Assembly (NCBI GenBank): GCA_947503135.1
Contig: CANNCQ010000018.1
Span: 1 to 51,262, forward strand
Origin: an uncultured Aquimarina sp.
GTDB taxonomy: Bacteria; Bacteroidota; Bacteroidia; Flavobacteriales; Flavobacteriaceae
DNA length: 51,262 nt
Direction: 5' to 3'
Below are positions 32,871-43,010 of this stretch, piece by piece (positions within the stretch are counted from its first letter, which is position 1; each line of letters begins with the position of its first letter). A program made the translations under genes and the position numbers. The notes under the pieces were generated by a model that was not told where the DNA came from, did not search any database, and was given only the letters and a program-made list of their open reading frames with translations.

Positions 32871-33752
32871 CTAAGCTTGGTTATGTCTTGATCTGGCTAG
32901 TAATGTATTTTTAAGAAGCATTGCTATAGTCATTGGTCCTACGCCTCCAGGTACAGGAGTGATGTATGACGATTTAGGAGCAACTTCATTATAATCCACA
33001 TCACCAACAATTCGATAGCCTCTAGGTGCTTCAGAATCGGTAACGCGTGTAATACCAACATCTATAATAACGGCACCTTCTTTAACCATGTTTGCTTTCA
33101 AGAAATTAGGCACTCCTAAAGCCGAAATTACAATATCAGCCTCTTTGGTGATTGCTTCTAAGTTTTGGGTTCGACTATGTGTTAAGGTTACTGTAGCGTC
33201 ACCAGGAAATCCTTTACGGCTCATAAGTATACTCATTGGTCTGCCGACAATGTGACTACGTCCAATTACTACACAATGCTTTCCGGAAGTTTCAACTTTA
33301 TAACGTTCTAAAAGTTCTATAATACCAAAAGGGGTTGCTGGTATGAAGCTAGGCATGTCCAAGGCCATTTTTCCAAAGTTGGTAGGGTGAAACCCATCAA
33401 CATCTTTATCGGGGTTAACGGCGAGTAGTATTTTTTGCTCGTCTATATGCTTAGGAAGCGGTAGTTGTACTATAAATCCATCAATAGCATCGTTAGTATT
33501 CAATTTTTCTATTTCCGCTAACAATTCTTCTTCGGTAATATCAGCATTTAATTTAACTAAAGTAGAATCAAAGCCAATGCGTTCGCAAGATTTTACTTTG
33601 CTATTAACATACGTTAAACTAGCACCATTTTCACCAACTAATACAGCAGCCAAATGAGGAACTTTTTCGCCTTTAGCTTTCATTTTAGTTACTATTTCGG
33701 CAATTTCATTCTTAATGTCGTTGCTTACTTTTTTTCCGTCTAAAATATTCAT
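32871..33752 (-). CDS. folD: Methylene-THF dehydrogenase/methenyl-THF cyclohydrolase
   Basis: A 293-residue bifunctional one-carbon enzyme. [13 protein letters not shown] holds the catalytic Tyr and Lys, [14 protein letters not shown] and [15 protein letters not shown] are the FolD signatures, [14 protein letters not shown] is the dinucleotide site, and [15 protein letters not shown] marks the C-terminus. It is coded 14 bases behind ffh on the same strand, so they are likely cotranscribed. Confidence 0.95.
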   Translation of the reverse strand: MNILDGKKVSNDIKNEIAEIVTKMKAKGEKVPHLAAVLVGENGASLTYVNSKVKSCERIGFDSTLVKLNADITEEELLAEIEKLNTNDAIDGFIVQLPLPKHIDEQKILLAVNPDKDVDGFHPTNFGKMALDMPSFIPATPFGIIELLERYKVETSGKHCVVIGRSHIVGRPMSILMSRKGFPGDATVTLTHSRTQNLEAITKEADIVISALGVPNFLKANMVKEGAVIIDVGITRVTDSEAPRGYRIVGDVDYNEVAPKSSYITPVPGGVGPMTIAMLLKNTLLARSRHNQA

Positions 33753-33766
33753 TAGGATTTATTTAT

Positions 33767-35104
33767 TTAGCGCATTCCGGGAATGCCTTGCATCATTTGC
33801 ATCATTCTTTTTCCACCACTCCCTTGCATCATCTTCATCATTTTACCCATTTGGTTAAATTGTTTTAGGAGTTGGTTTACTTCTTGTACCGAGGTTCCAG
33901 AACCTTTGCCAATACGTTTTTTTCTGCTAGCATTAATGGTTTGCGGGTTTTGCCTTTCACTAGGAGTCATGGAGTTAATCATGGCTTCTATATGTTTAAA
34001 AGCATCATCGTCTATATCAATATCTTTTAAGGCTTTTCCCATACCAGGAATCATGCCCATCAAGTCTTTGATATTACCCATTTTTTTGATTTGTTGTATT
34101 TGGCTTAAAAAGTCGTCAAATCCAAACTGATCTTTAGCAATTTTCTTTTGTAGTTTGCGAGCTTCGTCTTCGTCAAATTGCTCTTGAGCACGTTCAACTA
34201 GCGATACTACATCTCCCATTCCCAAAATACGATCGGCCATACGATCTGGGTAGAAAACATCTATAGCTTCCATTTTTTCGCCAGTACCAATAAATTTTAT
34301 TGGTTTGTTAACTACCGATTTTATAGATAGCGCAGCTCCACCACGGGTATCACCATCAAGTTTTGTTAAAATAACACCGTCAAAATTTAAGACATCGTTA
34401 AATGCCTTTGCTGTATTCACTGCATCCTGACCTGTCATAGAGTCAACCACAAATAAAGTTTCGGAAGGGTTTATGGCTTTGTGGATGTTCGAAATTTCGT
34501 TCATCATTTCCTCGTCCACAGCCAAGCGACCTGCGGTATCTATAATAACTAAATTGCAACCATTTGCCTTTGCGTGAGCCACACCGGCTTTAGCAATTGC
34601 AACGGGATCGTTATTTTCTTTGTCGCTATAAACTTCAACTCCAATTTGATCTCCAACAATATGTAGCTGATCAATTGCGGCAGGGCGATATACATCACAA
34701 GCAACTAATAGCGGTTTTTTTGTTTTTTTATTTTTTAAAAACTGTGCTAGTTTTCCGGAGAAAGTAGTTTTACCCGATCCTTGCAAACCAGACATTAAAA
34801 CTATAGAAGGACTGTCGGCCAAATTAATACCAGCAACATCGCCACCCATAAGTTCGGTGAGTTGATCTTTCACCAACTTTACCATTAATTGTCCAGGTTT
34901 TAAACTTTTTAGTACATCCTGGCCTAATGCTTTTTTCTTTACCTGTGCAGTAAATTCTTTAGCAATTTTGTAATTAACATCGGCATCTACTAATGCGCGC
35001 CTCACCTCCTTTAAAGTTTCAGCAACATTAATTTCGGTAATTTGGCCATGACCTTTTAGTACATGTAACGCTTTGTCAAGCTTATCGCTTAAATTATCAA
35101 ACAT
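33767..35104 (-). CDS. ffh: Signal recognition particle protein Ffh (SRP54)
   Basis: A 445-residue GTPase that binds signal sequences of nascent membrane proteins with 4.5S RNA. The N domain (1-90, MFDNLSDKLDKALHVLKGHG) and G domain have GLQGSGKTT, DVYRPAAIDQL, IIDTAGR and TKLDGDTRGG. The M domain is Met-rich, ending MGKMMKMMQGSGGKRMMQMM. The frame is open nine codons further upstream, but the start at 35104 matches the family N-terminus. Ahead of folD in one operon. Confidence 0.95.
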   Translation of the reverse strand: MFDNLSDKLDKALHVLKGHGQITEINVAETLKEVRRALVDADVNYKIAKEFTAQVKKKALGQDVLKSLKPGQLMVKLVKDQLTELMGGDVAGINLADSPSIVLMSGLQGSGKTTFSGKLAQFLKNKKTKKPLLVACDVYRPAAIDQLHIVGDQIGVEVYSDKENNDPVAIAKAGVAHAKANGCNLVIIDTAGRLAVDEEMMNEISNIHKAINPSETLFVVDSMTGQDAVNTAKAFNDVLNFDGVILTKLDGDTRGGAALSIKSVVNKPIKFIGTGEKMEAIDVFYPDRMADRILGMGDVVSLVERAQEQFDEDEARKLQKKIAKDQFGFDDFLSQIQQIKKMGNIKDLMGMIPGMGKALKDIDIDDDAFKHIEAMINSMTPSERQNPQTINASRKKRIGKGSGTSVQEVNQLLKQFNQMGKMMKMMQGSGGKRMMQMMQGIPGMR

Positions 35105-35276
35105 AATTTTAGGTAATAAATAGAAATGCAAATTTATGCATTTGAACTTTGAGAGACTAATCTTTTAATAAATTAGATTTTACAGCTTTAACTTTTGAAA
35201 TACGGTTCTTTAGTATAGTAATCGTGCACTATTTTTTATTTAAATTCGCAACTTAAACTAACTAAAATTTTATTTT

Positions 35277-36647
35277 ATGAAACTAAATCTATTTAAAGTT
35301 TTTGTGTTTTTTTCGCCGTTAGGGGTTATGGCACAGAGTTATATAGGGTTAAATACCGATAACTTTAATGGTGTTCATGGGGTGTTATCCAATCCGGCTA
35401 ATGTTGTAGACTCCCGTACTAAAATTGATTTCAATTTAGCGAGTGCAAGTGCCTATTTAAGTAATGATTATGCTTCCGTAAATTTATCAAATGTTTTAGG
35501 CGGAGAAGATATTGATTTTGATGACGACGATAATTTGGATCCAAGTGCTAATAATGCAGCTGCTTTAAATTTTGATATTTTGGGGCCTTCTTTGATGTTT
35601 AATATTAATGCTAAAAATGCGATTGCCTTAACAACAAGAGCCCGAGCTTTTACTAACCTAAATAGAGTGCCTGGGGATTTGGTAGAATTTTTTGAGTCTA
35701 GTGATTTTGATCAAGAAGTTTTTGAGGTTAACGATGTTAATTTACGATCGACAGCACATATTTGGGGAGAACTTGGACTTACCTACGGTAGGGTGCTTTT
35801 AGATAATAACAAACATTTTTTAAAAGCGGGTGTTACTGCTAAGTTTTTGCAAGGGGTAGGGTATGCTTCCGCTACTGCCAATAACCTGGAGGCTCGATTT
35901 GAACCTAATGCCATTAATGGTAGGGTTGATGGTACCGTAAGATATTCGTTTAGTGAAAACTTCGATAGTGATGGGAACAACGAGCCTTTTAGTAGTGATG
36001 ATGAAATTGAATTTGAAGTAGCTTCTACGGGTTTTGGTTTTGATTTTGGTGTAGTTTACGAATACCGACCTGATGATAAAAACGTTGGATTGAAGAATAA
36101 AAATAAATATTTATTAAAAGCAGGTTTTTCGATTACAGATATAGGTTCGTTAACTTATGATGATGCGCCTGAACGTGTGTTTGATTTTACGGGTATTGGT
36201 AATTTTAATAGAGAAAATTTTGAGGATTTAGATTTTGATTCTGTTGATTTTGATAATATTGAAACAGAAGGTTCAATATCAAAAAAAATTAAACTTCCTG
36301 CAGCAATGCATTTAAATTTAGATTGGAAGGCATGGGGTAAATTGTATTTGAATTTGAATACCGATTTTTCTTTGGTTGAGGAAGATGAGGCTGATGCAAA
36401 TAGAATAGAGAATTCGGTAACGGCAACGCCTCGTTTAGAAACGCAATTTTTTAGTTTGTATTCCCCGATAGGGATTCGTGAATTTTCTGGTTTTAACTGG
36501 GGAGCAGGTTTTAGATTTGGACCATTATACGTAGGCTCAGGCTCTATAATTTCAAATGTAATTTCGGATAAATCAAAGTCTATTGATGTTTATGCAGGTT
36601 TAAAAATACCAATTTATTACTCTAAGGGGAAAGAGAATAAAAAATAA
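35277..36647 (+). CDS. DUF5723 family outer-membrane protein
   Basis: A 456-residue secreted beta-rich protein. Signal peptide (to GVMAQ), then SYIGLNTDNFNGVHGVLSNPANVVDSRTK, the start typical of DUF5723 (in two pieces: SYIGLNTDNFNGVHG and VLSNPANVVDSRTK). Long aspartate-rich loops (DFDDDDNLDPS, EDLDFDSVDFDNIE) alternate with strands such as YLLKAGFSITDIGSL and FSGFNWGAGFRFGPLYVGSG. Likely a barrel of the FadL/OmpP1 fold; acidic loops may bind calcium. Function unknown. Convergent with queE across a strong terminator. Confidence 0.75.
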   Translation: MKLNLFKVFVFFSPLGVMAQSYIGLNTDNFNGVHGVLSNPANVVDSRTKIDFNLASASAYLSNDYASVNLSNVLGGEDIDFDDDDNLDPSANNAAALNFDILGPSLMFNINAKNAIALTTRARAFTNLNRVPGDLVEFFESSDFDQEVFEVNDVNLRSTAHIWGELGLTYGRVLLDNNKHFLKAGVTAKFLQGVGYASATANNLEARFEPNAINGRVDGTVRYSFSENFDSDGNNEPFSSDDEIEFEVASTGFGFDFGVVYEYRPDDKNVGLKNKNKYLLKAGFSITDIGSLTYDDAPERVFDFTGIGNFNRENFEDLDFDSVDFDNIETEGSISKKIKLPAAMHLNLDWKAWGKLYLNLNTDFSLVEEDEADANRIENSVTATPRLETQFFSLYSPIGIREFSGFNWGAGFRFGPLYVGSGSIISNVISDKSKSIDVYAGLKIPIYYSKGKENKK

Positions 36648-36681
36648 AATAACGATAAGATGTTAATTTGTTAAAAATAAG

Positions 36682-36719
36682 AAAAGGGCTGTTGAGATTT
36701 AATCATAACAGCCCTTTTT
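36682..36719. terminator. Terminator between DUF5723 and queE
   Basis: AAAAGGGCTGTT (36682-36693) pairs with AACAGCCCTTTT (36707-36718), then T. Confidence 0.8.
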
Positions 36720-36724
36720 GTTGT

Positions 36725-37366
36725 TTAAGGTATATTTAAATATTTGTGTGTTTGTAGTGATATTTTCCACTGCGGATTTTTCATAACATACTCTACTATT
36801 AAAGGAATCATTTCATCCTTTTTGCTCCATTCGGGTTGCAGGTATAAAATACAATCCTTACCAACTTGCGAAGCTTGCTTTTCGGCAAAATCAAAATCGG
36901 CATTGTTATACACAATAACTTTTAGCTCATTTGCTTTGTTGTAAACGCTTTGGGTGGGGAGTTTTATTTTTTTTGGAGACAAACATATCCAGTCCCAATT
37001 GCCTGATAATTCGTACGCTCCTGAAGTTTCAATATGTGTTTTAGCTCCTTTATTTTGAAGTTTTTGGGTGAGCTGCGACATGTCCCATGTTAAGGGTTCG
37101 CCACCTGTAACTACAACAACATCGCTATATTTAGTAGCGTTTTCGGCAATAAGATTAGTATTTGTTGGGGGGTGTAATTCAGCATTCCAGCTTTCTTTTA
37201 CATCGCACCAGTGGCAACCTACATCGCAACCACCAATACGAATAAAGTAAGCGGCAGTACCTTTGTGGAACCCTTCACCTTGAATTGTATAGAACTCTTC
37301 CATTAAGGGGAGCATCTTTCCTTCTGCGACTAATTGATTAATCTCTGCTTTTGTCATAGGCTGCAA
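36725..37366 (-). CDS. queE: 7-carboxy-7-deazaguanine synthase
   Basis: A 213-residue radical SAM enzyme of queuosine synthesis. Substrate loop EEFYTIQGEGFHKGTAAYF is followed by the Fe-S cluster motif CDVGCHWC (C-x3-C-x2-C) and the SAM-binding VVTGGEPLTWD and HIETSGAYEL. It converts CPH4 to CDG. The C-terminus WKISLQTHKYLNIP is typical. No other que genes are present here. ATG at codon 4 is an alternative start. Confidence 0.92.
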   Translation of the reverse strand: MQPMTKAEINQLVAEGKMLPLMEEFYTIQGEGFHKGTAAYFIRIGGCDVGCHWCDVKESWNAELHPPTNTNLIAENATKYSDVVVVTGGEPLTWDMSQLTQKLQNKGAKTHIETSGAYELSGNWDWICLSPKKIKLPTQSVYNKANELKVIVYNNADFDFAEKQASQVGKDCILYLQPEWSKKDEMIPLIVEYVMKNPQWKISLQTHKYLNIP

Positions 37367-37403
37367 AGTTAAGTCATTTTAGTTTTAGCTAAAATTAATG
37401 TAC

Positions 37404-37430
37404 AAAAAAAGGAGCATTAAGCTCCTTTTT
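37404..37430 (-). terminator. Terminator of gyrB
   Basis: AAAAGGAGC (37407-37415) pairs with GCTCCTTTT (37421-37429) across ATTAA; on the minus strand a run of seven Ts follows the stem. Confidence 0.8.
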
Positions 37431-37452
37431 GTTGATTGTATGTATTTAGTGA

Positions 37453-39417
<1,965 letters not shown>

Positions 39418-39418
39418 T

Positions 39419-39426
39419 CAAATATA
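39419..39426 (-). promoter_or_regulatory. Candidate -7 box for gyrB
   Basis: The minus strand reads TATATTTG, a perfect TAnnTTTG, about 30 bases before the gyrB ATG. No -33 TTTG at good spacing. Confidence 0.45.
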
Positions 39427-39504
39427 ATAATCTAAAACAAGCTATTTAAGCAGTAAAGCTTTAGTTGTTAACAATGCTAGTGAATAAATGAGAAAGTAAA
39501 AAAT

Positions 39505-39534
39505 AACCCTCTTAAAATTGATTTTAAGAGGGTT
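39505..39534 (-). terminator. Hairpin downstream of CBM-like gene
   Basis: AACCCTCTTAAAAT (39505-39518) pairs with ATTTTAAGAGGGTT (39521-39534). It lies 3' of the gene at 39639-40211. Confidence 0.65.
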
Positions 39535-39638
39535 TAGGGTATTTTAAAATGGTGATTTGTACCTTGGTAGAATACAAAGCTCTTTTAGAGTCTCTTAAAA
39601 TAGTTTGTTTCTATAGATAAGAATCGGATTAAAAACTA

Positions 39639-40211
39639 TTATAATCTTTCTAAAGAAACATTGTCAACTAAATAAGTTCCTTTTCTTTTGTCAAAACCAA
39701 ATAGAATAGCCAAGTTTTTGTAGTCAACATTAATATTATCGTAATAAGGCTCAGCGGTAAAAATATAAGATAATTTTTTCCACTTTCCATTACTTTTAAA
39801 TTCAAAGGTTTTATCTAAAACAGCACACCAAGGTTTGGAGCTTCCGGTATCCTTATCGGAATAAACTCTAAACATGATTTTGTCTTTAAAAGCTTTGCTT
39901 TTAGCCCAAAACGTAATTTTGTATTTTTTTCCTTTTTTGAGTTTAAATCCATTTTTTTTCACAAATATTTGATCTCCATTCTTTTCTTTGGAGTTTCTTT
40001 TAACAGTTACTTTTAAAGAACTGGAGCCTTCTTGTCCAGAATCATGTGTGTCAAAAAAAGCAATTGGTTCATCTTTTTCATTTCCCCATACGCCTGTATC
40101 CCAGGTATTAAGATCGTATTCAAAAGAGTGGTTTTCTATAGCGATAGGCTTTTGGGAAAAAGCAGAGAAGCTAAAAGATAGGAATAGGGGTAGGTAAATT
40201 AAAAATTTCAT
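39639..40211 (-). CDS. Secreted CBM-like (jellyroll) protein
   Basis: A 190-residue exported protein. The signal peptide (MKFLIYLPLFLSFSFSAFSQ) is followed by a single beta-sandwich. ENHSFEYDLNTWDTGVW, GQEGSSSLKVTVKRNS, FKLKKGKKYKITFWAKSKA and GTYLVDNVSLERL are the classic strands of CBM_4_9-type carbohydrate-binding modules. No catalytic domain is attached. It may bind a polysaccharide, or simply use this fold; no sugar gene is adjacent. Confidence 0.7.
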   Translation of the reverse strand: MKFLIYLPLFLSFSFSAFSQKPIAIENHSFEYDLNTWDTGVWGNEKDEPIAFFDTHDSGQEGSSSLKVTVKRNSKEKNGDQIFVKKNGFKLKKGKKYKITFWAKSKAFKDKIMFRVYSDKDTGSSKPWCAVLDKTFEFKSNGKWKKLSYIFTAEPYYDNINVDYKNLAILFGFDKRKGTYLVDNVSLERL

Positions 40212-40314
40212 ACTTGGGACTTAGTTTATTGCTTAATTAAAAGCGTTATTTATTAAAATTTATATTTGTTAACCAAGATTGATTTAGTAGGTGTTAACCA
40301 ATCATTAGTGTAAG

Positions 40315-40632
40315 TTAATCTTCAACAATGTTGCCAGTCCAATTCATAAAACCGCCTTCCAAATTGTAGGTATTTTCGAAGCCTAATTGTTCCATGATAT
40401 CACATGCTTGACCACTTCTGTTTCCAGATCTACAGTATATGTAATAGTTTTTTGTTTTGTCGAGTTTAGAAATTTCTTCTAAAAATAATTGGCCTTCAAA
40501 AAAATCTATCGATTTCATGTTAGCTATATATCCTTCACTTATCTCGTCTGGAGTTCTAACATCAAGTATTATACCGTTATCGTCATTAGTTGTTAATTCA
40601 ATCCATTCGTCTTGATCGATATCTTGTCTCAT
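40315..40632 (-). CDS. Single-domain rhodanese-like protein
   Basis: A 105-residue sulfurtransferase-like protein. GIILDVRTPDEISEGYIANM begins the domain; active-site loop YCRSGNRSGQA carries the catalytic Cys; GGFMNWTGNI is the end motif. Cytosolic. Its promoter box TACTTTTG is read on the minus strand at 40656-40663. It is divergent from the trp leader; no functional link is seen. Confidence 0.88.
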   Translation of the reverse strand: MRQDIDQDEWIELTTNDDNGIILDVRTPDEISEGYIANMKSIDFFEGQLFLEEISKLDKTKNYYIYCRSGNRSGQACDIMEQLGFENTYNLEGGFMNWTGNIVED

Positions 40633-40655
40633 ATTCGGAAAAAAATTATTTTGTG

Positions 40656-40663
40656 CAAAAGTA
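40656..40663 (-). promoter_or_regulatory. -7 box of rhodanese gene
   Basis: The minus strand reads TACTTTTG, a perfect TAnnTTTG, 23 bases ahead of the start codon at 40632. Confidence 0.5.
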
Positions 40664-40684
40664 GAGAAAAAACTAAAAAATAAT

Positions 40685-40692
40685 TACATTTG
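40685..40692 (+). promoter_or_regulatory. Candidate -7 box for trp leader
   Basis: TACATTTG (TAnnTTTG) ends four bases before the ATG of the Trp leader peptide. No TTTG is seen near -33. If used, transcription would begin at or beside the leader ATG, making the leader peptide leaderless. Confidence 0.45.
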
Positions 40693-40696
40693 AAAT

Positions 40697-40738
40697 ATGA
40701 AAAATATATTTAATTTTTGGTGGTGTATTCAAGACTAA
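40697..40738 (+). CDS. trpL: Trp operon leader peptide, 13 aa
   Basis: ATG-AAA-AAT-ATA-TTT-AAT-TTT-TGG-TGG-TGT-ATT-CAA-GAC-TAA encodes MKNIFNFWWCIQD, with two adjacent Trp codons at 40718-40723. It sits directly ahead of alternative hairpins and 120 bases before trpE. Ribosome stalling at the Trp codons when charged tRNA-Trp is scarce would leave region 2 (40740-40757) free. Two Trp codons in 13, in this position, make chance unlikely. Confidence 0.85.
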   Translation: MKNIFNFWWCIQD

Positions 40739-40808
40739 AGTCGTGAACCTTGCCTCCTATTAGTATGTTTTATCAGAAAAAGGCTTGTCATTCACGACAA
40801 GCCTTTTT
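40718..40808 (+). promoter_or_regulatory. Ribosome-mediated trp attenuator (regions 1-4)
   Basis: Region 1:2 pause hairpin: TTCAAGAC (40728-40735) pairs 7 of 8 with GTCGTGAA (40740-40747) across TAAA, and GGTGG (40719-40723) with CCTCC (40753-40757). Region 2:3 antiterminator: GTCGTGAA with TTCACGAC (40791-40798), plus GCCT (40752-40755) with AGGC (40781-40784). Region 3:4 terminator: 40777-40789 with 40796-40808. The 2:3 pairing uses bases of both terminator arms, so the two states exclude each other. This is the architecture of classical attenuation as known in enteric bacteria. Confidence 0.8.
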
Positions 40809-40810
40809 TA
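40777..40810 (+). terminator. Attenuator terminator hairpin (3:4)
   Basis: AAAAAGGCTTGTC (40777-40789) pairs perfectly with GACAAGCCTTTTT (40796-40808), loop ATTCAC, six Ts at its end. It lies 50 bases ahead of trpE. Confidence 0.88.
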
Positions 40811-40859
40811 TTTACTATTTTTGTAGCGCCCTTAAATAGGGTTAATAATCAATACGCTA

Positions 40860-42257
40860 ATGAGTTTTCAACTTAAAACTGACTTTAAAAAAATACTTGC
40901 AGATACGATAACCCCAGTGAGCGTTTATCTTAAAATAAGAGATCGTTTTCCTAATAGTTTACTTTTAGAAAGTAGTGATTATCATGGTTCGGATAATAGT
41001 TTCTCTTATATATGTTGCAATCCAATAGCGAGTATTACTGTTAAAAATCAACAAATTATCCAAACATACCCTAATGGGGATCTTCAAACTAAGAATATTG
41101 TTTCGGATACTGATATACCTACAGAGATAGAAAAATTTGGTAGTTTGTTTAAAACGGAGGAAAGTGATTTTAAATTTATTAATAACGGTTTGTTTGGATA
41201 TATTTCATATGATGCAGTGCGTTACTTTGAAGATATAGAGATTAATCAAAAGCCCGACAAGTTAGATATTCCTGAAGTTTATTACGCAGTATATCAAAAT
41301 ATAATTGCTATTAATCATTTTAATAATGAGGCTTACATTTTTGCACATACCTTTGATAAGAAAAGCAATGTAGAGGAAATAGAATCGTTAATACGTGTTA
41401 AAAATTTCGCTACGTATTCATTCGATACGGTAGGAGAAACCACAAGTAGTATTGATGATGAAAGTTTCAAGAAAAATGTAACTATTGCCAAAGAACATTG
41501 TCAACGCGGAGATGTATTCCAGTTAGTATTGTCTAAACGTTTTTCTCAAGAATTTAAGGGAGATGAATTTAATGTATATCGTGCTTTACGAAGCGTAAAC
41601 CCGTCACCTTACTTATTTTATTTTGATTACGGAGATTTTAAAATTTTTGGAAGTTCCCCTGAAGCACAATTGGTGGTAGATGATAATATAGCTGAAATAC
41701 ATCCTATAGCTGGAACTTTTAGGCGTACAGGCGACGATGAAAAGGATGCGGAATTAGCCAAAAAACTTTCTGCAGATCCTAAAGAGAACAGCGAGCATGT
41801 TATGCTAGTAGATTTAGCTCGAAATGATTTAAGTCGAAATGGTAGTGAAGTAACCGTTGAAAGTTACCGAGAGGTTCAATTTTATAGCCATGTAATACAT
41901 TTAGTAAGTAAAGTAACTGGGCGTAAGCACAATCATAGTTCTACCATGCAAGTTGTTGCCGACACTTTTCCCGCTGGAACCTTAAGCGGCGCTCCTAAGC
42001 ATATGGCCATGAGTCTTATTGAAAAATATGAAACTATAAATCGTGAATTTTACGGTGGAGCAATTGGTTTTATGGATTTTAAAGGTAATTTTAATCATGC
42101 TATAATGATTAGAACCTTTTTAAGTAAAAATCACAGTCTACATTGGCAAGCTGGCGCAGGAATAGTTACAGAAAGTAAAGAGGAAAACGAGTTGCAAGAA
42201 GTTTATAATAAACTATACGCATTAACGAAAGCCTTGAAAATAGCCGAAACTATTTAG
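40860..42257 (+). CDS. trpE: Anthranilate synthase component I
   Basis: A 465-residue subunit converting chorismate to anthranilate. The Trp feedback motif LLESSD (35-40) is present, so allosteric inhibition is expected. Chorismate-binding signatures: HPIAGTFRRTGDD, ENSEHVMLVDLARNDL and FPAGTLSGAPKHMAM, then YGGAIGFMDF. First gene of the trp operon and downstream of an attenuator, so it is under both enzyme-level and transcription-level control. Confidence 0.95.
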   Translation: MSFQLKTDFKKILADTITPVSVYLKIRDRFPNSLLLESSDYHGSDNSFSYICCNPIASITVKNQQIIQTYPNGDLQTKNIVSDTDIPTEIEKFGSLFKTEESDFKFINNGLFGYISYDAVRYFEDIEINQKPDKLDIPEVYYAVYQNIIAINHFNNEAYIFAHTFDKKSNVEEIESLIRVKNFATYSFDTVGETTSSIDDESFKKNVTIAKEHCQRGDVFQLVLSKRFSQEFKGDEFNVYRALRSVNPSPYLFYFDYGDFKIFGSSPEAQLVVDDNIAEIHPIAGTFRRTGDDEKDAELAKKLSADPKENSEHVMLVDLARNDLSRNGSEVTVESYREVQFYSHVIHLVSKVTGRKHNHSSTMQVVADTFPAGTLSGAPKHMAMSLIEKYETINREFYGGAIGFMDFKGNFNHAIMIRTFLSKNHSLHWQAGAGIVTESKEENELQEVYNKLYALTKALKIAETI

Positions 42258-42333
42258 TATAAACACTAAATTAAAGGCACTATTTTATGGAATTTAATTT
42301 AAATAGGACTTCACTGTAAAAGTGAATGCGATT

Positions 42334-42903
42334 ATGAAAAAAATATTAGTAATAGATAATTACGATTCTTTTGTTTACAATTTGGTTCATTACCTAGAAA
42401 GCTTGAACTGTGAAGTGATAGTAAAAAGAAACGATCAATTAAGTTTAGACGAAGTAGAGGCATTTGATAAAATTTTACTTTCCCCAGGACCAGGAATTCC
42501 AGATGAAGCAGGGTTGTTAAAGCCTATTATAGAAAGATATGGAGCTACCAAAAGCATATTTGGAGTATGCCTAGGACAACAAGCCATCGGAGAGGTTTAT
42601 GGAGGTACCCTTCGTAATTTAGAAGAAGTATATCATGGGGTGGCTACAGGTATAGAAACTACCGTAAATGATGCTTTACTGTTTAAGGGGTTGAAGCGTA
42701 CTTTTGAAGTTGGTCGTTACCATTCATGGGTGGTAGCAAAAGATACATTTCCTAATAGCTTGGAGGTTACTGCTGTTGATGAAAACGGTCAAATAATGGC
42801 ATTACGACATAAAGAATTTGATGTTCGAGGTGTTCAATTTCACCCAGAATCGGTACTTACACCTGATGGAATGAAAATGCTCGAAAATTGGGTAAATAGT
42901 TAA
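42334..42903 (+). CDS. trpG: Anthranilate synthase component II (glutamine amidotransferase)
   Basis: A 189-residue class I glutaminase that feeds ammonia to TrpE. VIDNYDSFVYNLVHYLE at the start, oxyanion region SPGPGIPDEAG, nucleophile Cys79 in FGVCLGQQAIGE, and catalytic His/Glu in QFHPESVLT. The ATG at 42334 is preferred over a GTG four codons earlier. Separate from trpD, not fused as in enteric bacteria. It could also serve PabB, since no pabA is seen. Confidence 0.95.
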   Translation: MKKILVIDNYDSFVYNLVHYLESLNCEVIVKRNDQLSLDEVEAFDKILLSPGPGIPDEAGLLKPIIERYGATKSIFGVCLGQQAIGEVYGGTLRNLEEVYHGVATGIETTVNDALLFKGLKRTFEVGRYHSWVVAKDTFPNSLEVTAVDENGQIMALRHKEFDVRGVQFHPESVLTPDGMKMLENWVNS

Positions 42904-43010
42904 AAATAAAATTATTCAGTATAAAGTAAAGGAATCTCTCAACTCTAAGGTAATTTATTACGTAAAGCTTTATGAGTATATCACAAAGCGTTTCGTTTAA
43001 AGTGAAAAAA

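Noticed and set aside
33783..34130. 115-codon plus-strand ORF rich in Cys and Ile
   Set aside because: Complement of the Met-rich M domain of ffh; not a real protein.
40835..40855. Second hairpin CCCTTAAATAGGG-type before trpE as a further attenuator
   Set aside because: The stem is only four base pairs with no T-run; too weak to claim.
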